64,000 nt of DNA from Bacillus smithii (GTDB taxonomy: Bacteria; Bacillota; Bacilli; Bacillales; DSM-4216): positions 972,001 through 1,036,000 of the forward strand of contig NZ_CP012024.1 in the NCBI RefSeq assembly GCF_001050115.1, in the 5' to 3' direction. Below, piece after piece: positions 36,700 through 46,589 of this stretch. The notes below the pieces were generated by a model. The model was not told where the DNA came from. It saw only the letters and a program-made list of their open reading frames with translations, and searched no databases. The translations under genes were made by a program, and so were the position numbers. Within the stretch, counting starts at the first letter, position 1. Each line of letters starts with the position of its first letter.

Positions 36700-37037
36700 G
36701 AACGGGCTGATGCACTAAAAGCTCTCTGAAGGAAGTTTCGCTTTATCCCGCACATAAGGGAGAGTAAGCTCCCCCGCAGGATGGAGAGAATCAAGAAAAG
36801 TCTGAGAGGAGCGACTCTCCCTAGGCGTTTTCCTTTTTTATGAACATAAGTACAAGTACTGTAGTTGTTAAAAAAGAAAAGCCCCTAGTAAGGGCAATTT
36901 CGTGAAATGAACATTCATTACAGACCAGCATTTTCTGATATGTGATGTCATTTCCAATAATGAAAGCTTTTTTCTAATTGATTTTTGCATCACCAATGTC
37001 TAATGGCTATTATATAGCAAAAAAATGTAAATTCCTC
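36700..37037. other. Intergenic region with terminator-like repeat
   Basis: GGGAGAGTAAGCTCC (36758-36772) pairs with GGAGCGACTCTCCC (36808-36821), followed by a T-rich run near 36827-36839; this may end the organosulfur operon. No gene is visible. Confidence 0.5.
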
Positions 37038-37382
37038 TTATGCTTTTGTATCGATTTTATTTATTAAAGTTTCATCCTTGTCGACAAGGCCTAATTGAAA
37101 TGCCTTGGATATAATATCTTTTACTTTTAATGTAAATTCAGGGTCTTTACTATAATTCATTTGTATTTGAAGCGCATCTTTATGAAATTTAGACATTTCT
37201 CCGGCGTTTTCCTTGTTTACAACTTTATTTTCATTCAAAAGTTCGTTAAATTGCTCAAAAGAAATATCCTTCGATTTTCCACCGACAAATTCAGTTCCAT
37301 CCTTTATGCTTTTTTGAAATTCAGCAAATAATGTCAATCGAGTATAGGCAGCAAAATTTGGGTCATTTGGTTTGATTTGCAT
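37038..37382 (-). CDS. Hypothetical protein, 114 aa
   Basis: A soluble, helical, lysine-rich frame starting MQIKPNDPNFAAYTRLTLFA and ending in KDETLINKIDTKA. GGGGG lies before the ATG on the minus strand. It is 11 bases downstream of the secreted-protein gene on the same strand, so the two are an operon. No family recognised. Confidence 0.6.
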   Translation of the reverse strand: MQIKPNDPNFAAYTRLTLFAEFQKSIKDGTEFVGGKSKDISFEQFNELLNENKVVNKENAGEMSKFHKDALQIQMNYSKDPEFTLKVKDIISKAFQLGLVDKDETLINKIDTKA

Positions 37383-37393
37383 TTTTTTACCCC

Positions 37394-37858
37394 CTATTTA
37401 TTAACTGTAATGAATAGATTATCATAAATTGTATTATTAGGTGGATAATAATTATTTGCTGATACAGTAAAGGTACCCGATGAAACTGCCGAAAGTGGGA
37501 TACCTATATATTTTATGGTCCCTATAACGATATTGTTTGAATCCGTTACATAATCATCTGGTAATGCCTGGAATGTACTAGATGTGATATTATTACCGTT
37601 GTTATATATTCTTAATGTACCAGCTTGAATGGTTCCTTCAACATAGACTGCAATATATCCATTTTCGCCACTCATCGGTATACTCGCAGACTGTTGGTTA
37701 AAACCAATTTTTTCCCAATTTCCATTTTCTCCGTCTGATGTTACCCCAATAAATTGAATGTTTGTTAACGCTGGGGCTGGAGCTGCATGTGCTGTTCCAC
37801 TAAACATAAATGGAATAGCTAGTAAACTTACTAAGAATACGGATAGTACCTTTTTCAT
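37394..37858 (-). CDS. Secreted small beta-rich protein
   Basis: This 154-residue protein has a clear Sec signal peptide (MKKVLSVFLVSLLAIPFMFS, cleavage after AHA near residue 25), then a mature part of about 128 residues, rich in Asn, Thr and Ser with alternating strands and no cysteine. GGAGGAAA lies at good distance. I recognise no family. It may be an extracellular structural protein or a bacteriocin-like factor; the 114-residue partner downstream could be its helper. Confidence 0.7.
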   Translation of the reverse strand: MKKVLSVFLVSLLAIPFMFSGTAHAAPAPALTNIQFIGVTSDGENGNWEKIGFNQQSASIPMSGENGYIAVYVEGTIQAGTLRIYNNGNNITSSTFQALPDDYVTDSNNIVIGTIKYIGIPLSAVSSGTFTVSANNYYPPNNTIYDNLFITVNK

Positions 37859-39007
37859 AAATATTTCCTCCCCTTTATAGTTTTTCCAACAACCAACTAT
37901 AATTATTTTATACGAAAAATTTAAAAAATTGAACCTTTTGTACTAAAAAAAGGGAAAAAGTACTATATTTATGTTTTGTTAATTCTTTGAAAAGTTAATC
38001 TCTAATAATTCCAATAAAAGCTCATGAAGGGCCGCATCCATATGTTTAATAGAGTTGTAGTTTGCAAAGTTTTGGATAACAGTTTTTGATTCTAACACCA
38101 TACTGGCAGGAAAAAGTCTTTTATATTCATTTCATCCGGATATGAATGGAACTACGTTGTTAGTCCGTTCTGCCCACTATCCGCTTTCCTGAATGCCATA
38201 TCTTTTTTGATCCATGATTTTATTTACGGATCCATAAAAATTGGGCTCAATTTGTCAATCCACTAACAAAACCAATCCATTTTCAAGTTCCTCTTTCATC
38301 AGAAATTTTTTTATCATTTATACAATCTTTCCCTTTTCTGAAAACAACAACAGGTTAAAAAATAACACGATGAACGCGGCTAGGTGGGGGTTCCTAAGGT
38401 CTTAAGGCAAGTATAAAAAGCAGACAGTCACAACGACACAAACATCAAACATTTCATAAACATAAACTAAATAAATCAAAAAGAATTCTACTGCTTCAGA
38501 TTTAAATGTCTTTACTCAGCTGGTGAAATGGGACAATTCAAACGGTTTTTTTGCTGAAGAGGAGGTTGGAATCGAAAATTCCGGGTTTGTTGCGTATTTA
38601 AGAAACAAAATCACTATTTTGAAATTAGAAAAGCTCCTTTGTCCAAAACGTGATTCGGGACTGGAACGTTTTGTCGTTTTTGATGTTTTCTTTATGGACG
38701 AGCTTAAAGCCAAAATAATGACGAAACCATAAAACGGCTACTTTTAGTGAGAATTTATTTAGCTGTACTTGTAAAGAGACTACATCTGCAAAATGAAATG
38801 GTGGTTTGTAAGTTCGAATATCAATGTGTGTTGTCGTGATGAGTATTTTTTTGAAAAGCGAGAGTAAATGTAAGTAGTTACATTTATTGTTGGCGATGGG
38901 TGTTACGGAAGAGCGTATCGGAGTGATTTAGGATCTGGATTATTTAGAAGTGAGGCATTGCTTTAGATGGTGAGAATGAAAACTGAATGAGGGGAAGAGA
39001 ATGGATC
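37859..39007. other. Region upstream of IDEAL paralogue 2
   Basis: No supported gene over about 1.1 kb. A repeat copy lies at 38421-38475 (pair of 27571-27624). The frame at 38523-38732 (69 codons) has no ribosome binding site and is probably a relic. An inverted repeat AAATGTAA...TTACATTT lies at about 38867-38886. Confidence 0.4.
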
Positions 39008-39325
39008 ATGGTACGAGTAGGAGATTGGGTGAAGGTGCGTTTATCTGAATATGATGTGATCGGTTATGTAGTGTGGATTTTTGATTATTCAGTGGAAATT
39101 CAAAAAACGATTTGTGTCCGAAATGGTGAAATAGAGCCAATCGAAAAGCGACTGGGAACCTATTCGCTATATGAAATAAACCTTATTCCGGATATGATTC
39201 ACCCTGAAGATTTAAAAGAATTGATTGATATGGCATTAGATCAACATGACCGGCAATGGTTCGAGGAACTAATGAAGAAGAAAAACAGGACTCTAACAAA
39301 ACTGTACAAGCAGACGAGACCATGA
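39008..39325 (+). CDS. IDEAL-domain protein, paralogue 2
   Basis: Starting at ATG 39008, this 105-residue protein begins MVRVGDWVKVRLSEYDVIGY and ends with the IDEAL-type helix LKELIDMALDQHDRQWFEEL plus a basic tail. It is clearly homologous to the 28131 product over its full length. I prefer this ATG over the upstream one at 38987 because it fits the paralogue. A terminator follows at 39395. Confidence 0.7.
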   Translation: MVRVGDWVKVRLSEYDVIGYVVWIFDYSVEIQKTICVRNGEIEPIEKRLGTYSLYEINLIPDMIHPEDLKELIDMALDQHDRQWFEELMKKKNRTLTKLYKQTRP

Positions 39326-39394
39326 ATAGGATGAAAGAAATGACTCCTTCCTTAAAAGTTAATTTTTAAAAAAAGCGAAATTGCTTAAAAAAGC

Positions 39395-39427
39395 GCCCTT
39401 ATTCTTCCATTGAGTAAGGGCTTTTTG
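39395..39427 (+). terminator. Terminator after IDEAL paralogue 2
   Basis: GCCCTTATTC (39395-39404) and GAGTAAGGGC (39412-39421) form a stem with one G-T pair, followed by TTTTT. Confidence 0.85.
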
Positions 39428-39670
39428 TCCATTGTGAGGCGCGTCTACATTTAATGTAATGTATGGATAAATAGATTCTCCTAATGATCTTTGTACAAGG
39501 CAAAGAGTTTATATAGAAAAGGAATTATAGCAAAGATTGTCGAACTGATAGGGAAAGGCGGCAGTTGCTGAAAGACAAAAAAACGCATGGGGAGAGTTAG
39601 TGAATAAGAAATCCTTAATCGTCTCTAGATGTTAAGGATAATAAATTAGTTGAAGGGGGAGAGCGGTGTA

Positions 39671-40201
39671 ATGATTGAACTTGAATATTTTGAACGTCCA
39701 GATTTTAATCAGCTGATTCGTTGGATTGATTCACCGGAATTTTTACTTCAGTGGGGAGGACCTCAATTTGATTACCCGCTGAACGAAAGTCAATTAGAAA
39801 AGTACATTGAGAATGCAAATCGTGATACCTCTGATACTTTGGTTTATAAAGTGATACATAAAGAAACAGGGAATGTGATCGGCCATATTTCTCTGGGGAA
39901 AATAGACAGGAAAAATAAATCAGCAAGAATAGGGAAAGTTTTAGTGGGAGAAAAAAATTTAAGAGGTCAAGGGATAGGTTCATTGATGGTAAAAGAACTA
40001 TTGAAAATAGCATTTGAAGAACTAAAATTGCATAGAGTTAGTCTTGGCGTATTTGACTTTAATAAATCTGCGATCGCTTGTTATGAAAAGGTTGGTTTTA
40101 AAAAAGAAGGATTGCTCAGAGATTGCAGAAAAACAGGAAATGATTATTGGAGCTTATGGGAGATGAGCATTTTAGAACAGGAGTGGTTTGATCAAAAATG
40201 A
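39671..40201 (+). CDS. RimJ/RimL-type GNAT acetyltransferase
   Basis: This 176-residue protein starts at ATG 39671 (GGGGGAGAG upstream). It has IGHISLGKIDRKNKSARIGK, the acetyl-CoA loop LRGQGIGSLMVKELLKIAFE (about residues 97-116) and FNKSAIACYEKVGFKKEG. Such enzymes acetylate protein N-termini or small amines. The substrate is unknown and it stands alone. Confidence 0.88.
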   Translation: MIELEYFERPDFNQLIRWIDSPEFLLQWGGPQFDYPLNESQLEKYIENANRDTSDTLVYKVIHKETGNVIGHISLGKIDRKNKSARIGKVLVGEKNLRGQGIGSLMVKELLKIAFEELKLHRVSLGVFDFNKSAIACYEKVGFKKEGLLRDCRKTGNDYWSLWEMSILEQEWFDQK

Positions 40202-40278
40202 ATTCTTGATGCACACTGTGAAGGAAGAGCTGGACTTCCATCTGTGGTGCGGGATTAGCAGCAGAATTAGGTTGTAAC

Positions 40279-40915
40279 TCAACTTTCGCAGTGAAAAATT
40301 TATGAATAATCCTTGATTTGATAGGTTTCTTTGGGTATCTCATATTCACTTGACACTGAAAAAATTCGTCTAAAAAACAAAAAGACACCTCTTTCTTTTG
40401 GTAAACTATTGGTGACCAAACCAAAAAAACCAAAGAAAGAAAGGTGTCACCATTATGATAACGAAAAAAGTGAATGGCTAGCCATTTTGAGTACAGATAC
40501 CACGCTGTCTAATGAAGAAATCGTTCGAATCTATGGGATGCGTTGGGACATTGAAACCTTTTTTAAATTCAGTAAATCGTTTTTACATTTAGCCAAAGAG
40601 TTTCAAGGTCGTTCCTATGACATGATGATTAGCCATACTACCATTGTCTTCACTCGGTATATCTTGATTGCTTGGCAACTTCGGAAAGAAGAGGATCCGA
40701 AGACCATGGGCAACTTATTCTTGTTTCTATGTGACGAAGTAAAGGAGATGGACTTTAAAACGGCTTTACTACAATTGATTTCTCTTTTCCAAACTTTGGC
40801 TGAAGCTAAGGTTTATTTGAGTATGGACATTTTTCAGTGTCAACTGTCCAATTGGATTACTTCTTTACCTCGTTATATCAAGGACTGTCTCCATATTTCT
40901 GTGTGCGAAAGTTGA
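40279..40915 (+). mobile_element. Internally deleted IS4-family element with intact ends
   Basis: Perfect 12-bp terminal inverted repeats, TCAACTTTCGCA (40279-40290) and TGCGAAAGTTGA (40904-40915), are flanked by a direct repeat AGGTTGTAAC (9-10 bp), as expected for an IS4-type target duplication. The element is only 637 bp, about half of the family length, because the 5' and middle parts of the transposase gene are missing. It may still be mobilised in trans. Confidence 0.8.
40455..40915 (+). pseudogene. IS4-family transposase, C-terminal remnant
   Basis: The readable protein part contains EIVRIYGMRWDIETFFKFSK, the YREK-like signature region with the third catalytic Glu, then LAKEFQGRSYDMMISHTTIV and FTRYILIAWQLRKEE. 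A start-like ATG at 40455 after AAGGTGTCACC begins only a few codons of the real N-terminus before the deletion join near 40470. Confidence 0.75.
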
Positions 40916-41078
40916 GGTTGTAACTAATTAATAGATGTTTACTTATAAAACAAACATTTTAATCATTAAAGTGGTCAAACCGGAAAAATATTAGAAAATT
41001 CTACAGAACAGGGAGAAATTTGCTTCCCCCTTAAATCCATACGGATAAAAAGCATGAATCGGGAATTCCGTTGGTGCT

Positions 41079-41738
41079 TCAATATTCGTTGTGTCCCGAA
41101 TGATGAGGCTGCTGATATGGTTGATAGTATGGATAATGAGAGGAATGACGGATTTCGTTCTGGCTATGATGGGCCAATCTAGTTTGTTCCTTTTGATATT
41201 GCTCGCGATGACAGTTTTTGTATGGTCCTATAAAGGTATTGGGTTGAATAGGAGCGATCGTTTTTTTCCAATCATTTTCATTGAGGCAGTAGGTGTGGGC
41301 TATGATATTTGGTGGGGTAAATTTCAAAAGATCTGAACCTAAAATCACTTCAGGAGTCGGTGCGTTAAATATGGCTAGAAGATGTGTATGATCTTTCGTC
41401 GCTACTTCGTAATGCCACCATCCTTGTGGAACATTGGCCACTTGGCCTGGTTTTATGGGATAGTTATGGATTTGTTTGGTAAATGGATTGAATAAGGAAA
41501 CGACGGCAGCTCCTGAAATACAATAAACCAGCTCTGCCGCATTTTGATGATAATGTGGCTCGATCACATTATTTTTGCTTAAGAAAATATCCAATAAAGA
41601 AATATTTTCTAATGTGTTTAACTGTTCGATCCCTAATACATTGATAAAGTTGTGTTTATCTTTTGTGAACGCATTGCTTTTGTTTACATCGAAAGTGAAT
41701 TGAGTGTGAGGTGATGTGTAATCCATATACAAAACCAT
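41079..41738 (-). CDS. Cupin-domain protein with His-rich tail
   Basis: This 219-residue protein has one cupin barrel with the metal-binding set EPHYHQNAAELVYCISGAAV (about residues 56-75) and GQVANVPQGWWHYEVA (about residues 93-108), and a low-complexity C-terminal tail rich in His, Tyr, Gln and Pro. It resembles single-cupin oxalate-decarboxylase-like or germin-like proteins of Bacillus. The tail is like those of spore coat proteins, and a CotD-like gene lies nearby, so a spore-surface role is possible. AAGGATGA precedes the ATG at 41738. Confidence 0.75.
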   Translation of the reverse strand: MVLYMDYTSPHTQFTFDVNKSNAFTKDKHNFINVLGIEQLNTLENISLLDIFLSKNNVIEPHYHQNAAELVYCISGAAVVSLFNPFTKQIHNYPIKPGQVANVPQGWWHYEVATKDHTHLLAIFNAPTPEVILGSDLLKFTPPNIIAHTYCLNENDWKKTIAPIQPNTFIGPYKNCHREQYQKEQTRLAHHSQNEIRHSSHYPYYQPYQQPHHSGHNEY

Positions 41739-42323
41739 GGTTCATTCATCCTTTTATTTGAATATCGTGATTACAAACTAATTTATGTCAATGCGTATTA
41801 AGCAGTGCGTGTACCTATCATGATGGAAGAACTCAAAAAGTTTGCAACACAGCACTTGATGATACGAAACTCAGTAATCATTAAATGAAAAGGCACCGAT
41901 ATAAAATCGGTGCCCAAAAGTGGCTGTGTTGGCAGAGCTTTGAATTTTTACCAATCAAAGCCCGAGAAGAATGATATCAGTTTTGGTTTATTAATGTCGA
42001 TGATAAAATAATGGTTTTATTTACAAATATTGTATTATATCCAAAAAATAAAAACGCCAAGATCTTTTCCGACATGCCAGAATCGTCTTGCCTTAGGGAA
42101 AATCTTGTATAGATATTGATGAAGTTGTCCTTATTTAAAATGCAAATTTTATCGTAAAGGATAGGCGGGTAAGATAGTTTCGATACCGCCACATGGGTGC
42201 GAAAAACGCGTTGGCAGTGCGGAAAGCTAGAGCATATGTCTAAGATCGTGGATCGTTTTTTTTTTTTTCACTTATGAGATATTATGAAAATGCCCTACTA
42301 CAAAAAGAAGGCAGTTTGCTGCA
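41739..42323. other. Gap between the cupin and CotD-like genes
   Basis: It contains a perfect hairpin, GGCACCGAT and ATCGGTGCC (41892-41914), with a T run on the minus strand, so it is a minus-strand terminator for the cotD side. The frame at 41977-42192 has a GTG start without a ribosome binding site and is not supported. Confidence 0.5.
41892..41914 (-). terminator. Perfect-stem terminator
   Basis: A 9-bp stem with a 5-nt loop, followed on the minus strand by TTTTC (complement of 41887-41891). Confidence 0.7.
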
Positions 42324-42524
42324 TTAATAGCAGCATTTATTAGGGTAACCAGGGTCAACAACCACATTTCTTGTAACAGGCCTGTAAATATGTTTAGGTA
42401 CATTGACGATGTTGTATCTATTGACATTTACGACTGGATGAATGTAGGGCACTTGGCGAGGGACAAAATGATCTCGGACACGATGTATTGGCGGACACAC
42501 AATAGGTCTAGGACGATGATGCAT
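42324..42524 (-). CDS. cotD: CotD-family spore coat protein
   Basis: This 66-residue protein starts MHHRPRPIVCPPIHRVRDHF, contains VPYIHPVVNVNRYNIVNVPKH and ends in CCY, the layout of CotD-type inner coat proteins (His/Pro-rich with a terminal Cys pair and Tyr). AGGTGTTTC precedes the ATG. Expected to be SigK-dependent. It is monocistronic. Confidence 0.8.
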   Translation of the reverse strand: MHHRPRPIVCPPIHRVRDHFVPRQVPYIHPVVNVNRYNIVNVPKHIYRPVTRNVVVDPGYPNKCCY

Positions 42525-42678
42525 CTATGAAACACCTTCTAATGTTTGTAGTATATTACATGCAAAAGCAAGTCCTTTTGAAACGACAGTTATCATGAGA
42601 AAAAGGTACAATTTTATAGAAGATATCCATTTCGCTAATATCTAGTTTGATGACGAAAGATTCGTAGAGAAAGGAATT

Positions 42679-43374
42679 TTGTATTTTTACGGTATTGTCG
42701 AAAAAGATGGTGATTTAGTGATTAGGTATTTATTAAGCAAGATCGATTTTCATCATCATTTTGATGAAAAACTGGCTGATTTCATGAAAAGAGATATAAA
42801 AGAAGAGAAAATAGTATTCATTCCAACATCACCTGATGAAAAGATAACCACTCAAAAATATGTTGAAGAAACTTTACGGTTTTTTGAAAAAGCCCAAATT
42901 CATTTTAAAAAATCAGTCACTTTATACAGTGATATGGATCCAGAAGCAATGTCAAAAGAAATAAAGGGTGCTTCAGTTCTATATTTAATGGGTGGAAATA
43001 CCTTGCGGCAGTATAATTTTATCGTTCATCACAATCTTCAATCCGTTTTAAAAGAATTTAAAGGAGTCGTAATCGGAATCAGTGCTGGTGCCATAAATAT
43101 GTGCAGAAAAGCAATCCTTACACCTATCCATGAAGTAGAAGAAGTGCACCTATATAATGGTCTCGATTTAGTAAGTTTCAGTGTCGAGGTCCATTTCGAA
43201 CACAGCAATAAAATCCACGAACAAATGGTTTTAAATATTGCTGGAAAGATTGATAACGAATTATATTGCATTTCGGATTTCTCTGCCATTAGGTTGGACG
43301 ATCATAATCATATGTCCATTATTGGAAGCGGAGTTTATAAAGTTTCGGGGAATGAGATATTAAAATTGTCATAA
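42679..43374 (+). CDS. Peptidase S51 (dipeptidase E / cyanophycinase-like)
   Basis: This 231-residue protein has the nucleophile elbow GVVIGISAGAINMCR (Ser at about residue 136) and SVLYLMGGNTLRQYNF, typical of the S51 family that cleaves Asp-X or related peptides. The start is TTG 42679 with AAAGGAAT upstream. The substrate is unknown. It faces the permease gene on the other strand, with a shared bidirectional terminator between them. Confidence 0.82.
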   Translation: MYFYGIVEKDGDLVIRYLLSKIDFHHHFDEKLADFMKRDIKEEKIVFIPTSPDEKITTQKYVEETLRFFEKAQIHFKKSVTLYSDMDPEAMSKEIKGASVLYLMGGNTLRQYNFIVHHNLQSVLKEFKGVVIGISAGAINMCRKAILTPIHEVEEVHLYNGLDLVSFSVEVHFEHSNKIHEQMVLNIAGKIDNELYCISDFSAIRLDDHNHMSIIGSGVYKVSGNEILKLS

Positions 43375-43515
43375 CTAAAACACGGTATAAAATATATAGA
43401 AAGATGATTCGACGATAGAGATTCTTTGTCATAGTAGGTTCAACTGGCGAGCATTTAAATCCGTGTTTTCTATGATGATCAATGGCCGAATGGGAAGGAA
43501 GAGTTCGCTCATTCA

Positions 43516-43548
43516 AAAAGGAGATGATTGAAAACATCATCTCCTTTT
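43516..43548. terminator. Bidirectional terminator
   Basis: AAAAGGAGATGAT (43516-43528) and its exact reverse complement (43536-43548) flank a 7-nt loop; T runs lie on both sides. Confidence 0.85.
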
Positions 43549-43635
43549 ACAGTGTTCTCTATGAAGGAAAGATCTATTTTATTTCATAATGGAGCATGAA
43601 TATGCAATATCATGCAAATAAATGGAAGTTGGATA

Positions 43636-45030
43636 TTAACTCGCTTTTTTCAAGACTTCCTTTTTTTCTTTTCTTCCGATTCGATAAAACCAAAAACCTA
43701 AAGCGGCAAAGAATATAGGTCCTACTATAAGCGGTGCATATTGTGATACGGTCGTGTCCGGAGCGGGAATCAAAGTTAATATGATGGTTCCTGTAACGGA
43801 AATCAATCCAATGCCTGCAACCACATAAGCTAATGCATTTTTCTTTATTTTGAACGGTCTGACTGTTGCCTGGTCCGTCTTGCGCAATTTGATATAAGCA
43901 CAAATTAAAAAGAGATAAGGAATAAAGAAGGCAAGAGTGGCCATAAGGACCAGCATGTTCAAAGCTTTCGATATAGTCGGAACAAAACCGGAAAGCACTA
44001 ATATAACGGATACGCCTGCAGCTTGCCAAAGAATCAGGTTGGCGGGCATATCTGTTTTATTCATTTTTGTTAGAAATGGGGGCAGAATCGCTTTTCCGCT
44101 GTTATAGAACATGACGCTCGGATTCAAAATTAAAAAAGACAATGCACCCATCGTTGAAATGGCAAAACAAATCCCAAGCATTTGCGATAATGAAAACGGT
44201 AAATGGAACTGTTTTGTCATTTGATCCGCAAATAAGAATAAAGCCGTCGCCGTTTGATCCGGTTTGATGTTAAACACAAATTGAAAAGCGATGGTCCCAA
44301 GAATATAGATTCCTCCAATGATGACTGAAGAAATCAAAATGGCTTTTGGAAATGTTTTTTGCGGATTTTTTACGTCGCCAGCGATGGTACCCAGCATTTC
44401 CATTCCTGCAAAGGCGAACATCAATGTTGACAAAAACATCACTGTATCTAATGAAAGATGATTAGGCGTCATCGTCCGTACTGAAAATTCTGTTGCTGAA
44501 TGATGTCCGCTTAAAATACTGGCGAATCCAAAGCCGAAAATTAAGATGACTGGCACAATTAATCCAAGCGGGGTTCCGATGGCCGCCAATTTCTCGCTCA
44601 TTCGGGTGCCACGCAATGTCAATAACGTAATAACCCAGAAAATAGTTAGGGATATCACTGTTGTTAATATTTTGTTATGGATCATTTGCTGTTGATTGAT
44701 GGCATAAGCAATATTCACGATGATTCCAAGTAATAGGGATGGATAATAAGTGAAATTTGCCACCCAATAAAACCAACTGCATAAAAAGCTTGCTTTTTGG
44801 CCAAAAGCACGGTTTACCCACGCACTCACTCCACCTTGTTCGGGATAGGTTGTCGCCAACTCCGCCACGATTAAACTAATCGGAATAAAGAATAAGAACG
44901 CGGCTAAGACCCAAAATATGATAGCAGACGGTCCAACCGTAGCCGCAAAAGGAATATTTTTTAAACCTAATATGGTATTTGTACTGATGATCGTTAAACC
45001 CAATACACCGATCTTCTTTTTTTCTGTCAT
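43636..45030 (-). CDS. APC-family amino acid permease
   Basis: This 464-residue protein has about 12 membrane helices. The first helix region GVLGLTIISTNTILGLKNIP matches the APC superfamily substrate and sodium-site segment, and ATTYPEQGGVSAWVNRAFGQ is the typical loop between helices 2 and 3. It is similar to glutamate/GABA-antiporter-type or YjeM-like members; the substrate is not clear. The ATG at 45030 follows GAAAGGG. Confidence 0.88.
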   Translation of the reverse strand: MTEKKKIGVLGLTIISTNTILGLKNIPFAATVGPSAIIFWVLAAFLFFIPISLIVAELATTYPEQGGVSAWVNRAFGQKASFLCSWFYWVANFTYYPSLLLGIIVNIAYAINQQQMIHNKILTTVISLTIFWVITLLTLRGTRMSEKLAAIGTPLGLIVPVILIFGFGFASILSGHHSATEFSVRTMTPNHLSLDTVMFLSTLMFAFAGMEMLGTIAGDVKNPQKTFPKAILISSVIIGGIYILGTIAFQFVFNIKPDQTATALFLFADQMTKQFHLPFSLSQMLGICFAISTMGALSFLILNPSVMFYNSGKAILPPFLTKMNKTDMPANLILWQAAGVSVILVLSGFVPTISKALNMLVLMATLAFFIPYLFLICAYIKLRKTDQATVRPFKIKKNALAYVVAGIGLISVTGTIILTLIPAPDTTVSQYAPLIVGPIFFAALGFWFYRIGRKEKKEVLKKAS

Positions 45031-45857
45031 TGCTGTTTACCCTTTCTTAGTGATTCATGTAATAGATACGATTAATAATACATAGGGTAGAATAATTATG
45101 CAACTCATTTTATTAAAATAATATTTTTTCATCAATTATAATTATTTTGTTAATTTTGTTTTTTAGTAGGATGTTCTTTATTATAAAGCCCTCAATTTTC
45201 ATAAACTCACCGGCAGTCTTGTGTTTATTTACACTCCGTTCAGAAAAAAGTTAAATAAAGATTTTCCCAACAGTGGACAAAATGATTAGAATCGTATCTT
45301 GATACAATTTCAACATTTACGAGGTCAATAGATTGCCCTTGATATGAATAGTCAACTATTGGGCTTTAAAAGCGTGATCCATCTGTCTTTCATTGATAAG
45401 CATGAAATGCTGTTGCGTAAAGTAAAAAGGGCCGAAAAATCACAAAAGCGTTCCGTCAAAACGGAACGCTTAAATCAGCTTTAACTGACATGACTAAGAA
45501 AAAAGCTGATGCAATGCTTATTTTCATTTCTACTGAATCTTTCATTCATGTGTATAGGATGTCAGAGGAGAGGGTGTGGCTATGAGATCGTTATGTGAAA
45601 TTATTCACAAAAATGAACAGGTTTAGTTGTGTAGTTGAGTTGTTACAGGGGAATGCCGCCACTAAAGCGGATGAATGGACAAGAAAGCCATCATTCTGTT
45701 TATAGTGTGAAAGCTAAACTTAGTGATCTTAAAAACACGGTCGATTTTCTGATCCAACAAGGCAGGAATTCATTCTCCATCCAAATAAAACTTTTCAAAT
45801 AGTTCGATTGGCTTGCGGTTAAAAGATTATAAGAGTGTCATCTCCCTATCAATCACT
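45031..45857. other. Gap with hairpins between the permease and psiE
   Basis: It contains a perfect 11-bp hairpin, AAGCGTTCCGT and ACGGAACGCTT (45446-45471), with a CAAA loop and no T run. A 43-codon frame at 45671-45802 (MNGQESHHSVYSVKAKLSDL) reads like a small protein but has no clear ribosome binding site. Nothing else is recognised. Confidence 0.4.
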
Positions 45858-46273
45858 TCAATCCGTTTTTCTTTTAGAATTAATAATATAGTAACTGATC
45901 ACTAAAGCTAAAATAGATAAAGTGTACAAAAATGTATTCATGGGATTTTCATGACATACAATGATCAAGCGTATCATGGCAGTAATGCCAATATATACAA
46001 AGTAGCGCAGCGGGAAGTGATAATTCCCTTGGAAATTTTTATAATCATCGAAATGAATTCGAAATACAAGAAGAATATCAGGAAGCGTTCAAGAAGATGA
46101 TAGTGGATTTCAACTCCTTGATTAAAGACGACAAAACGAATAGAATAAACGATCTCCTTACCAAGCAAAAAACATAAAACAACGGCAAGTAAAATCAATG
46201 CTATATTTAGGATAGCTTGAAAAATTGCCGGGATCGTCGAATTGGAATATTTTTTTGGATTTAATTGTCTCAT
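45858..46273 (-). pseudogene. psiE: PsiE-family membrane protein, frameshifted
   Basis: The first frame (46273 downward) reads SNSTIPAIFQAILNIALILL, then FLLGKEIVYSIRFVVF and [12 protein letters not shown], as in the phosphate-starvation-inducible PsiE family. After about 46035 it goes wrong and stops at 45974, while another frame continues with [20 protein letters not shown] and [20 protein letters not shown] to a stop at 45858. One missing base explains this. PsiE proteins have about 135 residues and four membrane helices. Probably inactive. Confidence 0.75.
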
Positions 46274-46589
46274 TTATACACCTCCAACATAACATTTTTG
46301 CTGTTGCCTAAATCATTATGATATGTAATCCATCTTTGTGGACCTGCTTCACTTTTTCATCCTGGATAGTCAAAGTTGAAAGATTTGATTACACTGTTGC
46401 AACTCGTGATTTGTACTCCGCATTTTTTGGAATGGATAGCGTTCTTTTCCCCTTTTTTCGATTGCAAGGTAAAAAACTTAACATACATATCCCTCCTTTT
46501 TTAATGTAAGAATGATATAAGGAGAATCCTGTTTTATCTATCTAATATGAAGAGTGTTTTCTCCTTAATAAATGACGATCGAAATAAAA
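46274..46589. other. Gap upstream of the albD fragment
   Basis: About 315 bases without a supported gene; the frame at 46318-46509 has no ribosome binding site. Confidence 0.35.

Noticed and set aside
41977-42192. 71-codon minus-strand frame before a terminator
   Set aside because: GTG start without ribosome binding site and no recognisable protein features, although a terminator follows.
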